In this document: positions 45,605 to 54,711 of the stretch, one piece after another | Layout of the letters: the number at the start of each line of letters is the position of its first letter | How positions within the stretch are numbered: the stretch's first letter is position 1 | Source: Alkalicella caledoniensis | GTDB lineage: Bacteria > Bacillota > Proteinivoracia > Proteinivoracales > Proteinivoracaceae | Assembly (NCBI RefSeq): GCF_014467015.1 | Contig: NZ_CP058559.1 | Span: forward strand, 1,302,001-1,366,000 | Length of the DNA stretch: 64,000 nucleotides | Direction: 5' to 3' | Position numbers and translations under genes: made by a program | Notes under the pieces: model-generated | The model's database searches: none | Seen by the model: the letters and a program-made list of their open reading frames with translations, nothing else | What the model was told of the DNA's origin: nothing

Positions 45605-47614
45605 CTACTCACATACAAAAAGATATGTAGGTGTATGATTAAATCTTTGTTTAGGCTCATATCCAAATTCTGAAAGAAATTCCGAGATATTGTTAAACTC
45701 TTTTTGATTTTGTGCCTCGATATAAATAATTGGTCTAAAAAGCTCTATTATTCGTTTCGATCCTTTTAGTACTTGCATTTCCATGCCTTCAACATCTATT
45801 TTCATTAGATCAACCTTTTCGTCTATAATCACATCATCTAATGCAAAAACCTGTACATTACCTTCCGAATTATCAATTAGTTTAGCCATTCCTAGATTTT
45901 CTTTATTTTTTATAAGGTTAGCTCTGGATTGTGACTCTCCAATACCAAAGTTATAGCAGTTGACTATTTGTTGTAGATTATTATGTTCTATATTATTTGT
46001 TAATATTTGATACACATCAGGTTGCGGTTCAAATGCATGAACTTTATTAGGATTGCAAAACTTACCGAAGAATACAGTATGATTACCTATATTTGCACCT
46101 ATATCAACAATAACACTTCCAGGTTTAATTCGTGATTCTATATCCTCCAGCATTTGTTTTTCATAAAAAGCACCCTGCCCCCTAATTACTTGGGATATAT
46201 GATCTATTGAATTCGGAAATTCCATTTTAATGTCTATGCCTTTGTAGCCAAAGGTATACTGATTAGAAACTTTAGTTTTTTCTCCTTTATACATTATGTC
46301 AGTTACATTTCTTTCAAGGGAACTGATTTCTTTATCTAAAGAGTAATTTTCTTCAATAAACTTTCTATAATCACTTGATTTATATTCATCATCAAAGACT
46401 AAGTTTAGTAAATCTGATATTGTAGTCCATATAAATTGGGAAGGATAAATTTCTTTAGCACCAACAAAATTATGGATCAAAGGTTTTATGCCCTTAGCCA
46501 TTGCCTCCATAATAGATAGTTGTTGACTTTCTAATAAACTACTTGAGATAATATAATTTTTATCTTCTAACCATTTATTTATATCTTCATGCCAGCCTGA
46601 GAAAATAATATTATTTTTTAGGTCCATCTCTTCAATCATTTGGCGAAAATAAAGTATATATCTAGGTTCCTCGAATTTCCCTGCTATGTGTAACATGAAC
46701 CTCTTATCTTTATCAACAATAGCTTTAAAAGCATGAAGTAGCAACATAGGTCCTTTTTTAAAGTTTAATCTTCCGACATAAGCAATATTAAACCCCTTAC
46801 TACGCTCTTCAAATGGATAATCTTCTAATTTAATACCATTAGGAATGACTACTGTTTTTTCAGCACTCAAATTGCTTTTAGAAGATAATACATAGTTTCT
46901 AATATGATTAGCAACGAAAACAACCTTATCAATACTTGTCCAATCAATCGCGGAAATGTATGGTGTAAACGCTTCATAGCTATGTAGCCTCGCAATTATT
47001 ACCTTTTCTCTCGAAAGTTCTAATTTACTAGCTTTGACCAACAGGTCATCGCACCAGTCAAACCAGCTAATATCTGCCCACATCATACCTTCTTGTATTT
47101 GACTATAATTACTTACAGTAATTTTTTTAACTGTAAATCTATCCTTGAAGTTCTCCATTATGTTATTAAAAAAGTAGTTCATTCCTTTTTTAATAAAGAA
47201 CACTAACTTAGGCTTAGTAGTAAAATCACAGTTAGGTGACAGTTCTCTAATTTTCTCATTCAAAGAAATTAAATCTAATTTTTGCTCATCAGTAGCAAAT
47301 AAATCTTTACACTGCAAATAATAGTTAACTGCCTGGTCTAAATTACCCTTAATTTGATATAATGACGCAAGGTTAAATAATAAATCAAAATCAAAAGGAA
47401 ACTCTTCTACAGCTTTATTCAATACCTCCTCCGCCTCGTCTAGTTGATTTTGTAAAAGCCATAGTGTTGATTCAATAGAAGCTATAGCACTATCCCTACC
47501 AATTTTCTCCTTATATTGTTTTAACGTAAACCAAGCTTCGTCAAAAAAACCTTGATGGATTAATTTTTCAATTTTACTAATTATTTTATACTTGTAATCA
47601 TCATTTATATACAT
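45605..47614 (-). CDS. TPR-glycosyltransferase-FkbM methyltransferase fusion
   Basis: 669-residue, three-part protein. Residues 1-130 are helical TPR-like (EAEEVLNKAVEEFPFDFDLLFNLASLYQIKG). Residues about 150-440 resemble a GT4-type glycosyltransferase (VVIPNGIKLEDYPFEE, IAYVGRLNFKKGPMLLLHAF, IFSGWHEDINKWL, SSSLLESQQLSIMEAMAKG). Residues about 470-669 are an FkbM-type SAM methyltransferase (VIVDIGANIGNHTVFFGKF, HAFEPQPDVYQIL, LMKIDVEGMEMQVLKGS). Placed between flagellin and fliS, it probably builds and methylates a flagellin O-glycan. The substrate is an inference. Confidence 0.88.
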   Translation of the reverse strand: MYINDDYKYKIISKIEKLIHQGFFDEAWFTLKQYKEKIGRDSAIASIESTLWLLQNQLDEAEEVLNKAVEEFPFDFDLLFNLASLYQIKGNLDQAVNYYLQCKDLFATDEQKLDLISLNEKIRELSPNCDFTTKPKLVFFIKKGMNYFFNNIMENFKDRFTVKKITVSNYSQIQEGMMWADISWFDWCDDLLVKASKLELSREKVIIARLHSYEAFTPYISAIDWTSIDKVVFVANHIRNYVLSSKSNLSAEKTVVIPNGIKLEDYPFEERSKGFNIAYVGRLNFKKGPMLLLHAFKAIVDKDKRFMLHIAGKFEEPRYILYFRQMIEEMDLKNNIIFSGWHEDINKWLEDKNYIISSSLLESQQLSIMEAMAKGIKPLIHNFVGAKEIYPSQFIWTTISDLLNLVFDDEYKSSDYRKFIEENYSLDKEISSLERNVTDIMYKGEKTKVSNQYTFGYKGIDIKMEFPNSIDHISQVIRGQGAFYEKQMLEDIESRIKPGSVIVDIGANIGNHTVFFGKFCNPNKVHAFEPQPDVYQILTNNIEHNNLQQIVNCYNFGIGESQSRANLIKNKENLGMAKLIDNSEGNVQVFALDDVIIDEKVDLMKIDVEGMEMQVLKGSKRIIELFRPIIYIEAQNQKEFNNISEFLSEFGYEPKQRFNHTPTYLFVCE

Positions 47615-47639
47615 GACTTTCCTCCTTAGTATTGAAACT

Positions 47640-49544
47640 TTAACTAAGATTTTGACTCAAATGTAATCTAGCATATTCTTTAATATAGTTATTCAAGGTT
47701 GGTAGGTTTTCTTTAGCTTCTTTTAGAAGTTTTACCTGAAGCATAGTATTATTACTACCTCGCATTTTTTTTACAAAGTAAAAGTTTATAAAAAATCGAT
47801 GTTCATTATCATTAATAATCGTGCTAAGTATTCTAAGCTTCTCTTCGCCATAAAGATATTTTATAAACAATTCTCCGTAGTATAAGTATTTATTGAAAAT
47901 CTCAAAGTATTTAGAGTGGACTTCTTCTGAATAATTATTCGAGTTTTCAAGGATAGCTCTGTGGATAACTAGAAGTGTCTTTATGGAACGGAAATCATTT
48001 TCTTTTATGTCTATACTTAAAATCTCTTTAATCAATTTGTTTTCATACTTATAATCATTTTTTAGTAGCTGCCTAAATAAATTTATTATTGTAACTTGTT
48101 CATTTTTTCGGAATAGGTCTACAAATCTTTTAGATATATTTAGGTCTTTAACAACTTCTCCATAAAAAAAAGGCACGTACTTAAAATCTATTTTTTTTAG
48201 GAAGGTGTATAATTTTAGCTCTTCATTGAAACCGCGGTTTAATAAGCAGTACTCCGAGTATATCCCTTCACCTTTTGCAAAAACCAAGTCCATCTTATCT
48301 TGTTTTTCTGGCTCTAATAATTTTTTCATTTCTTCTATAATTATGGTGACTTTATTATAGTAAGATTCATTTTCATTTAAGTACTTGATAATTTTTTCAG
48401 GCTCATCTTTCTTCATGTGAATTTTTGTTAGTAGAATCATTTTTTGATCAGTTTGTTCTGATGCATTGTTTATATGCTCTAAAGAGTTTTCAAACTCATT
48501 GTTTTCATAGTAATAATTGGCCAGTAAAATATTTGCTTTATTCAGTGAGGATTGGTCTATGCTATATAATGCTATAGATGCATCATTGTATACGTCCAAT
48601 CTTTCCTTTTTGGAATACAAGTCTAAATATTTTTGGAAATTTGATTTCATTTTTTCAATGTTGCCTAATTTTTGGTAGGTATAGCCTAATATATTATACA
48701 AGTCTAAATAATCAGGACGTAATCTTACACCTTCTTCGGCAATATTGATTACTTCTTTATATTGACCACATGCAAAAGCATTTTTAGAGTAAACTGAGTA
48801 AATAAAAGCATACTTTTTTCTAAGTTTGTAGTCTATATTATTAAGTAATTCAAAGGTTTTTCTTATTTGCTTTAGTGCTAAATCATGCTTTCCATACATG
48901 CTATAAGATACTGACAATTGAAATGAATAATAAATATTTTTAGGATCTTTTTCAATCTCTTCCTTTAGTATTGAAGAAGTACGATTAAATTTCTTCTCCA
49001 TCAGATTTTTATCTTTTATTAAGTAACCATAGTGATTCAGTAGTATTTCTGAAGCCATAATTGGTTTTCTAACATTTGGTTGGTTATGAATTGCTCCTCT
49101 ATAGCAAAAATCCTTATCGTTTCTAAATATTTTAAAATTAGATTCTAGAAGAAATTTATCTATGTTATTTTTGTAGAAAAAACTCTTAATCTTAACCATT
49201 ACAGACATCTTACCGTTCAGTGATCCAGATTCAATCAAGGATATCAATTCGTTTGGTGTTTCTAAAGTTTCGTCAGCATCTAAACTAAATAGCCATTCAC
49301 CATTTGTGTATGATATGGCCTTATTACGCATATCCGAAAAGTTATTATTCCACTCTGCAAAGTATACTTTATCTGTATAAGATTTCGCAATTTCTACAGT
49401 TTTATCTGTTGATCCAGTATCTAAAATAACAAGTTCAACATACTGTTTCTGTAGGATTTGTTGCAAACTATCTAGGCATCTTTTTAGGTTTTCCTCTTCG
49501 TTCTTCACAATCATACAAAAACTAAGCTTGATTTTTTTCTCCAT
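47640..49544 (-). CDS. GT2 glycosyltransferase with TPR-like C-terminal region
   Basis: About 634 residues. The N-terminal GT2 domain has SFCMIVKNEEENLKRCLDSL (residues about 8-27), LVILDTGSTDKTVEIA and the metal-binding DxD in WLFSLDADETL, like SunS-type and other TPR-linked GT2 enzymes. From about 190 the sequence is all helical with TPR-like pairs (YLDLYNILGYTYQKLGNIE), and the last 250 residues are not recognised. It lies 26 bp before the GT4-FkbM gene and 13 bp after a small unknown gene, in the flagellin glycosylation position known from Clostridium species. ATG 49544 is six bases after GAGGTG. Confidence 0.86.
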   Translation of the reverse strand: MEKKIKLSFCMIVKNEEENLKRCLDSLQQILQKQYVELVILDTGSTDKTVEIAKSYTDKVYFAEWNNNFSDMRNKAISYTNGEWLFSLDADETLETPNELISLIESGSLNGKMSVMVKIKSFFYKNNIDKFLLESNFKIFRNDKDFCYRGAIHNQPNVRKPIMASEILLNHYGYLIKDKNLMEKKFNRTSSILKEEIEKDPKNIYYSFQLSVSYSMYGKHDLALKQIRKTFELLNNIDYKLRKKYAFIYSVYSKNAFACGQYKEVINIAEEGVRLRPDYLDLYNILGYTYQKLGNIEKMKSNFQKYLDLYSKKERLDVYNDASIALYSIDQSSLNKANILLANYYYENNEFENSLEHINNASEQTDQKMILLTKIHMKKDEPEKIIKYLNENESYYNKVTIIIEEMKKLLEPEKQDKMDLVFAKGEGIYSEYCLLNRGFNEELKLYTFLKKIDFKYVPFFYGEVVKDLNISKRFVDLFRKNEQVTIINLFRQLLKNDYKYENKLIKEILSIDIKENDFRSIKTLLVIHRAILENSNNYSEEVHSKYFEIFNKYLYYGELFIKYLYGEEKLRILSTIINDNEHRFFINFYFVKKMRGSNNTMLQVKLLKEAKENLPTLNNYIKEYARLHLSQNLS

Positions 49545-49556
49545 AACTTTCACCTC

Positions 49557-49883
49557 TTAGGAAGTTAATTTCCATTCATCGATAACTGGTAGTAATCCAA
49601 ATAACAGTAATTCTCTAAATAAAAAGAAATCCTCACTTTCAAGAGATTCTTCTAGTGAAGCATAAACATTATTAAGTTCAGTTAAGTGCTGTACTTCATA
49701 TCCATTTTCTTTTAAAATAGATAAGGCTTCTGAAAACACTTCTAAATCTTCCGTCAAAAATATAAGTCGATCATTATTCAATGTTTCCTGTGCTAGAATT
49801 TCATCACAAATACTTTTTATCCTACTACTTAGATTTTCTGCTATTTCCCTTATACTTTTTTCTAAATTTATAAATTCATTCAT
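49557..49883 (-). CDS. Small acidic helical protein beside flagellin
   Basis: 108 residues, acidic and mostly helical (LEKSIREIAENLSSRIKSIC, LEESLESEDFFLFRELLLF), no TM or signal. I do not recognise it. It lies between the flagellin terminator and the GT2 gene, co-directional with both, so it could be an accessory factor in flagellin modification, or an export chaperone. Confidence 0.7.
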   Translation of the reverse strand: MNEFINLEKSIREIAENLSSRIKSICDEILAQETLNNDRLIFLTEDLEVFSEALSILKENGYEVQHLTELNNVYASLEESLESEDFFLFRELLLFGLLPVIDEWKLTS

Positions 49884-49918
49884 TTATGTTCTCTCTCCAT
49901 TACTTTATTTTTTAAAAA

Positions 49919-49943
49919 ACAGGGAGATAAAGAATCTCCCTGT
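49919..49943 (-). terminator. Flagellin terminator
   Basis: ACAGGGAGAT-AAAGA-ATCTCCCTGT, ten perfect pairs, followed on the minus strand by a run of Ts, 12 bp after the second flagellin gene. Confidence 0.92.
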
Positions 49944-49954
49944 AGATTTTTATA

Positions 49955-50785
49955 TTAACCTAATAATTGAAGAACTGACTGCGGTGCCATATTAGCTTGA
50001 GCCATCATAGCTGTCGCAGCTTGCGATAGAATATTATTCTTAGTGAACTCCATCATTTCAGCAGCCATATCTACATCACGAATTCTAGATTCAGCAGCTT
50101 GTAAGTTTTCACTAGCATTATCAAGGTTTGCAATGGTGTGCTCTAAACGATTTTGTAATGCCCCAAGTTTAGAACGCTCTTCAGATACAGTTTCTATAGC
50201 AGTATCTATCAGTGTTATTGTAGCATCAAAGCTAAATGTAGATGCTGCTACGTCTATACCATCAACTCCTAAACCATTTGCACTCATACTAGAAACAGTT
50301 AAGTTAACTTGTTGTCCACTATTAGCACCAATTTGGAAGTCAACGTTTAGACTACCTCCTAATAAGTTTTGCCCATTAAATTCTGTACGGTCTGAAATAC
50401 CTTTAGATCCTGTTTCACCACCAAGTTCTTCTATAAGTGCAGATAACTCATTTTGAATAGCAGTTAGATCTTCTGATTCATTAGTTCCATTACCAGCTTG
50501 CACTACTAACTCGCGCATTCTTTGAAGGATTGCATGTGATTCATTTAATGCACCTTCAGCTGTTTGGATCATTGAAATACCATCTTGAGCATTTCTTGAT
50601 GCTTGTTTAAGACCACGGATTTGACCTCTCATTTTTTCAGAGATAGAAAGACCTGCAGCATCGTCACCAGCACGGTTGATTCTCATACCTGACGACAGTT
50701 TTTCCATTGATCTTGCACCATTGTTGTTATTGATGTTTAATTGTCTGTGAGCATTCATAGACATAATGTTGTTATTAATTCTCAT
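49955..50785 (-). CDS. Flagellin 2
   Basis: 276-residue filament protein. The N-terminal D0/D1 region (MRINNNIMSMNAHRQLNINN, SSGMRINRAGDDAAGLSISE) and the C-terminal D1/D0 region (ALQNRLEHTIANLDNASEN, SRIRDVDMAAEMMEFTKNN, QSVLQLLG) flank a short central domain (residues about 125-195), so it is a minimal flagellin. It is almost identical to flagellin 1 outside the centre. The leader has a GGA-loop hairpin (50816-50833) 15 nt before AAGGAGGAA, a likely CsrA target. Confidence 0.97.
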   Translation of the reverse strand: MRINNNIMSMNAHRQLNINNNNGARSMEKLSSGMRINRAGDDAAGLSISEKMRGQIRGLKQASRNAQDGISMIQTAEGALNESHAILQRMRELVVQAGNGTNESEDLTAIQNELSALIEELGGETGSKGISDRTEFNGQNLLGGSLNVDFQIGANSGQQVNLTVSSMSANGLGVDGIDVAASTFSFDATITLIDTAIETVSEERSKLGALQNRLEHTIANLDNASENLQAAESRIRDVDMAAEMMEFTKNNILSQAATAMMAQANMAPQSVLQLLG

Positions 50786-50815
50786 TATAAATTCCTCCTT
50801 GAATTTTATCTATTT

Positions 50816-50833
50816 AGAAGCTTCCATGCTTCT
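50816..50833 (-). promoter_or_regulatory. CsrA-type GGA hairpin in the flagellin 2 leader
   Basis: Minus strand AGAAGC-ATGGAA-GCTTCT: a six-pair stem with a hexaloop carrying GGA, the CsrA recognition motif, upstream of the ribosome site, which also contains GGA. Confidence 0.65.
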
Positions 50834-50842
50834 GATATTTAA

Positions 50843-51691
50843 TTATCCTAGCAATTGAAGAACAGATTGTGGTGCCATGTTAGCCTGTGCCATCATAGCT
50901 GTAGCAGCCTGGGAAAGAATATTATTTTTAGTGAACTCCATCATTTCAGCAGCCATATCTACATCACGAATTCTAGACTCAGCAGCTTGTAAGTTTTCAC
51001 TAGCATTGTCAAGGTTAGCAATAGTGTGCTCTAGACGATTTTGTAAAGCACCTAACTTTGATCTTTCTTCAGAAACCTTCTCAATTGCACTATCTATCTT
51101 TCCTATTTCAGTATCAAAGTTACCAGCAGTAAATGTTCCACTAACAGATACATCAGCAACAGATAATCCAGAAGCGCTCATATCAGCAATTGATAAAGTT
51201 ACTTGTTGCCCACTATTCGCACCGATTTGAAAATCAATACCTGAAGCTCCAGCTAAAGAACCATCTAAAAGGTCCTGGCCATTAAATTGGGTACGATCGG
51301 AAATACCTTTAGAGGTTGTTTCACCACCAAGCTCTTCAATCAATGCAGTTAATTCATTTTGAATAGCAGTCAAATCTTCTGATTCATTAGTACCATTACC
51401 AGCTTGCACTACTAACTCACGCATTCTTTGCAGAATTGCGTGTGATTCATTTAATGCACCTTCAGCTGTTTGGATCATTGAAATACCATCTTGAGCATTT
51501 CTAGAAGCTTGCTTTAAACCACGGATTTGACCTCTCATTTTTTCAGAAATAGAAAGACCTGCAGCATCGTCACCAGCACGGTTGATTCTCATACCTGATG
51601 ATAACTTTTCCATTGACCTTGCACCATTGTTGTTATTGATGTTTAGTTGTCTGTGAGCATTCATAGACATAATGTTGTTGTTAATTCTCAT
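50843..51691 (-). CDS. hag: Flagellin 1
   Basis: 282-residue filament protein with the same conserved ends as flagellin 2 and a slightly longer, different centre (DGSLAGASGIDFQIG, DMSASGLSVADVSVSG). ATG 51691 follows AAGGAGGAAT; 12 upstream in-frame codons lie before that site and are not used. Near its 5' side are a sigma-D promoter (51833-51859) and a GGA-loop hairpin (51720-51737). It is followed by flagellin 2 after 57 bp with no strong terminator, so both may be on one mRNA. Confidence 0.97.
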   Translation of the reverse strand: MRINNNIMSMNAHRQLNINNNNGARSMEKLSSGMRINRAGDDAAGLSISEKMRGQIRGLKQASRNAQDGISMIQTAEGALNESHAILQRMRELVVQAGNGTNESEDLTAIQNELTALIEELGGETTSKGISDRTQFNGQDLLDGSLAGASGIDFQIGANSGQQVTLSIADMSASGLSVADVSVSGTFTAGNFDTEIGKIDSAIEKVSEERSKLGALQNRLEHTIANLDNASENLQAAESRIRDVDMAAEMMEFTKNNILSQAATAMMAQANMAPQSVLQLLG

Positions 51692-51719
51692 TATATATTC
51701 CTCCTTGAATGATGTTTTT

Positions 51720-51737
51720 AGAAGCATCCATGCTTCT
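51720..51737 (-). promoter_or_regulatory. CsrA-type GGA hairpin in the flagellin 1 leader
   Basis: Minus strand AGAAGCATGGATGCTTCT folds with a seven-pair stem and a TGGA loop. Stem and loop differ from the flagellin 2 hairpin in a pairing-preserving way. Position and GGA loop match the hairpin CsrA site (BS1) of B. subtilis hag. Confidence 0.68.
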
Positions 51738-51832
51738 ATTTACCTTGGACATACTTTACTAAATAAAGAAGCATTCTAGGCCGTACGCTCCTTAATTGCT
51801 TTTTATTAGGTCGTAAGTCCTTTATGTTTAAT

Positions 51833-51859
51833 ATATCGACTTATTTTGACATTTCTTAA
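51833..51859 (-). promoter_or_regulatory. Sigma-D (FliA) flagellin promoter
   Basis: Minus strand TTAA (51856-51859), 15-bp spacer, GTCGATAT (51833-51840), one base from each sigma-D consensus box (TAAA and GCCGATAA-type). It lies 140 bp before flagellin 1. Confidence 0.8.
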
Positions 51860-52007
51860 GACACAAATTAGCTTATTTAAGAGCAATAAATACTATTTCC
51901 AACGTTTTTCGTCCTATTTCTTCATCTTATGGCATATTGTTATATTTTAAATAAAATTTCCTATATCATCAAAAGGTTATAATCTGACCTGAAGCATCAA
52001 GCTACAA

Positions 52008-52487
52008 TTATTTTTGCTTATCTATAAACATGGCGTGTGCTTGGCCTTGATTGTATGCTTGGTATACTTTCTTACCTTGTTGCAGGCCTTGGCGTTTTTG
52101 GCGGTTTTCTCCTAGGGCTTTTTGCATTTGGGCTGTTAGTTCTGCGTCTAGGTTGATTGTTTCTCGGAGTTGAGTTCTGATTTTTTCTGTTAGGATTTCT
52201 AGATCTTCTGTTAATAAGTAGTTTATTGTTTTGATATATGGTAGGTTAAATTCTTTTATGTTTAGTTCTTGGCATATTTTATTTCTTATTTCAGCTATTT
52301 GATTATTGATTGGGTTCGCTTGTTCTATAAGCTTGTCCCGTTGGTCTATTATTGTTTGAACTTGATCTTCATTGTCATCTTGGAAGGCCTGTTGTTGGTT
52401 TATGTATGTTTGGTGGACTTGGGTATATAGGCTGTATATATCTTTGTATTGGTCGCGTAGGTTTTGTACTAGGTTTGTGATGTTCAT
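52008..52487 (-). CDS. FlgN/FliT-like coiled-coil protein
   Basis: 159 residues, Gln-rich and almost wholly helical, without TM or signal. Size and pattern (LVQNLRDQYKDIYSLYTQVHQTYI, then long amphipathic helices with KLIEQANPI) fit FlgN or FliT export chaperones, but no motif proves it, and a separate FlgN is at the right edge of the window. It lies alone upstream of the flagellins and downstream of purK, with GAAGGAAG-like sequence before its ATG. Confidence 0.6.
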   Translation of the reverse strand: MNITNLVQNLRDQYKDIYSLYTQVHQTYINQQQAFQDDNEDQVQTIIDQRDKLIEQANPINNQIAEIRNKICQELNIKEFNLPYIKTINYLLTEDLEILTEKIRTQLRETINLDAELTAQMQKALGENRQKRQGLQQGKKVYQAYNQGQAHAMFIDKQK

Positions 52488-52582
52488 TTTTTCACTTCCT
52501 TCGGTTAGGGTATTACCTTGAATATAGCATAGTATTGGACAAGTTTAAACAGGAAATTAGTTGGGGAAAAATAAAAAATCTT

Positions 52583-52640
52583 GTTTTACCACTACTTTTC
52601 ACTATCAAGACATACAAGGCTTACGAACTTAAAGATAAAG
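52583..52640. repeat. 110-bp element, diverged partial copy
   Basis: Left part of the element (ACCACTACTTTTCACTAT, then AGGCTTACGAACTTAAAG) in the spacer between the FlgN/FliT-like gene and purK. Confidence 0.65.
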
Positions 52641-52699
52641 TTCTAATGAACTTTTATGACTACTTTAACAACTAGCATGCTGGGTGGAAGGGCGACTGA

Positions 52700-52728
52700 A
52701 AAGCCTAAGAACTCAGTTCTTAGGCTTT
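52700..52728 (-). terminator. purK terminator
   Basis: AAAGCCTAAGAACT and AGTTCTTAGGCTTT are 14-base perfect arms around a single base, effectively a 12-pair stem with a small loop, 31 bp after the purK stop. Confidence 0.85.
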
Positions 52729-52758
52729 CAGTGGAGTGATTGCAGTTTTGAGGTTTTT

Positions 52759-53892
52759 TCACTTTAGCTCTGGCCAGATACCTAGTTCATTTGCTTTACT
52801 CATACATTCTTCTATACTTTCTCCTATCACAGTTAGATGCCCCATTTTTCTTCCTGTCTTCGCTTCTTTTTTTCCATATAAATGCAGATGGTAGTCTGAT
52901 AGTTTATCTAGATTTTCTAGCACTTTATGCATGTGTTCTCCTAGGATGTTTACCATTATTGATGGTTTTAGTAGTTGTGTGCTACCTAGGGGTAGGTTGC
53001 AGATTGCTCGGATGTGTTGCTCAAATTGATCTGTTTCGCATGCTTCTATGGTGTAATGTCCTGAGTTATGGGGTCTTGGGGCTAGTTCGTTTACGTAGAT
53101 TTCCCCTGTTTCTGTTACGAACATTTCTACAGCTAGGGTTCCCACTAGGTTTAGGCCGCGGGCTAATTCTATAGCTATTTTTTGTGCTTCTATTATAACT
53201 TCTTCATCCACCCTTGCTGGTACTATTGTTGCATGGAGGATTTGGTTTATGTGGATGTTTTCTCCCACTGGAAAAGTGGTAACTTCTCCCACTTGGTTTC
53301 TCGTTACTATTACTGATACTTCTAGTTCAAAGGGTATCCATTGTTCTAGTACAAGTTGACCTTTTCCTTTTAAGGATTCATAGGCTATTTCTATGTCCTC
53401 AGGGGATTTTATCAGGTATTGACCTTTACCGTCATAGCCACCTCTACAAGTCTTAAGTACTGATGGTATGCCTATATTTTTTACTCCTTTTAGTAAGTCA
53501 TGAACAGTATCGATAAGCATATATGGAGCTACTTTTGTGCCCAAATTTTCAATGGCTTTTTTTTCTGTGCCTCTGTGTTGTGTTGTAAGTAATAAGTCGC
53601 TTCCTTGGGGTAAGTTAGCATTTTCTTCTATCCATTTAGCCGTTTCTGCACTGATGTTTTCGAATTCATATGTTAGAACATCACTTAACTTAGCCAGTTC
53701 TCTGGCTCCTTCTATGTCATTGTATGTTGCTATCACTTCATGGTCAGCAATCTGGCCACAGGGTGAATTCTTACTTGGTTCCATCACTGCTATGTTGTAG
53801 CCCATGTACCGGGCTGAAAGTGCCATCATTCTTCCCAGTTGGCCTCCTCCCAGTATTCCGATTGTGCTGCCTGGCGGGATTATTCTTGACAT
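52759..53892 (-). CDS. purK: PurK, N5-carboxyaminoimidazole ribonucleotide synthase
   Basis: 377 residues, ATP-grasp enzyme that makes N5-CAIR from AIR, ATP and bicarbonate in purine synthesis. Landmarks: [22 protein letters not shown] near 12, [20 protein letters not shown] near 140, [17 protein letters not shown] near 178, and [22 protein letters not shown] near 265. It overlaps purE by 13 bp. Its substrate partner PurE is the preceding gene. Confidence 0.97.
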   Translation of the reverse strand: MSRIIPPGSTIGILGGGQLGRMMALSARYMGYNIAVMEPSKNSPCGQIADHEVIATYNDIEGARELAKLSDVLTYEFENISAETAKWIEENANLPQGSDLLLTTQHRGTEKKAIENLGTKVAPYMLIDTVHDLLKGVKNIGIPSVLKTCRGGYDGKGQYLIKSPEDIEIAYESLKGKGQLVLEQWIPFELEVSVIVTRNQVGEVTTFPVGENIHINQILHATIVPARVDEEVIIEAQKIAIELARGLNLVGTLAVEMFVTETGEIYVNELAPRPHNSGHYTIEACETDQFEQHIRAICNLPLGSTQLLKPSIMVNILGEHMHKVLENLDKLSDYHLHLYGKKEAKTGRKMGHLTVIGESIEECMSKANELGIWPELK

Positions 53893-54374
53893 AACTGGTC
53901 ACTCATTTCTAGTACTTGTTGATGGGTTGCTTTCCTTTTTGCTTCTAGGGCTAGGATAATTTCTTCGAATTGGGTGCTAAGGATTTGTGCTGCAAGGAGA
54001 CCTGCGTTTGTAGCACCTGCTTTACCTATGGCAACTGTGGCAACTGGTACACCACCGGGCATTTGTACTATGGATAGGAGGGAGTCTAGGCCGTTTAGGG
54101 CTTTAGACTGAACTGGCACGCCTATTACTGGCAGGGTTGTCTTGGATGCCACCATACCAGGTAGGTGGGCTGCGCCTCCGGCACCAGCGATGATTATTTT
54201 GATTCCTCGCCTGCGGGCTGTTTCTGCGTATTGGAACATAAGATCAGGTGTGCGGTGAGCTGATACTACTTTTTTTTCATAGGGAATGTGTAGCTCCTCA
54301 AGGATGTCACATGCATGCTGCATTGTATCCCAGTCAGAAATACTTCCCATGATAACTCCTACTTGTGGATTCAT
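53880..54374 (-). CDS. purE: PurE, N5-CAIR mutase
   Basis: 164 residues, class I PurE. Converts N5-CAIR to CAIR. Signature [21 protein letters not shown] at the start, [20 protein letters not shown] near 38, [19 protein letters not shown] near 62, and [23 protein letters not shown] near 100. First gene of purEK. I see no purine riboswitch or PurR box upstream. Confidence 0.97.
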   Translation of the reverse strand: MNPQVGVIMGSISDWDTMQHACDILEELHIPYEKKVVSAHRTPDLMFQYAETARRRGIKIIIAGAGGAAHLPGMVASKTTLPVIGVPVQSKALNGLDSLLSIVQMPGGVPVATVAIGKAGATNAGLLAAQILSTQFEEIILALEAKRKATHQQVLEMSDQLCQE

Positions 54375-54423
54375 TTGTTTGCCTCCTTTTTTCAGTTGGA
54401 CAGTTGGTTAAGAAAAATCTTTT

Positions 54424-54566
54424 ACGTGATTAAATTCCACAACACATCACGGAATAAAATCTGTTTTTTTTATTTGGCTAAAAGCAAACTGCGAACTGCT
54501 AACTGTGATTTTTTTGAACATGCTCTTGATACCATGCATGAGAATTCCACGGTTAAAGACATAAAC
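54424..54566. repeat. Dispersed repeat shared with the uvrC upstream region
   Basis: Matches 17607-17727 with the same motif order: an AATTC-ACAAC-AC segment, AAAATCTGTTTTT, AAAGCAAACTGC, CATG-ATGAGAA and TTAAAGAC. Both copies lie directly upstream of a gene start (purE here, uvrC there). Confidence 0.75.
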
Positions 54567-54711
54567 TAATTAATTCAAAATTAATAATTCAAAACCCTTT
54601 ACTATTTTTTCAATATAAGGACCTCAAAGCTATATTCTTTAAATCTATAAAAAAAGACCCACTTACCACCTTAACAATCCGTGGCAATCAGTGTTAATCC
54701 GTGGCAAAGCC

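Larger units (their letters stand above)
51692..52007. other. Flagellin leader and upstream spacer
   Basis: Contains the flagellin 1 leader, the CsrA-type hairpin and the sigma-D promoter. The part from about 51865 to 52007 is AT-rich and shows nothing I can name. Confidence 0.55.

Noticed and set aside
54375-54480. Purine riboswitch or PurR box before purE
   Set aside because: No matching conserved core was visible; the segment belongs to a dispersed repeat.
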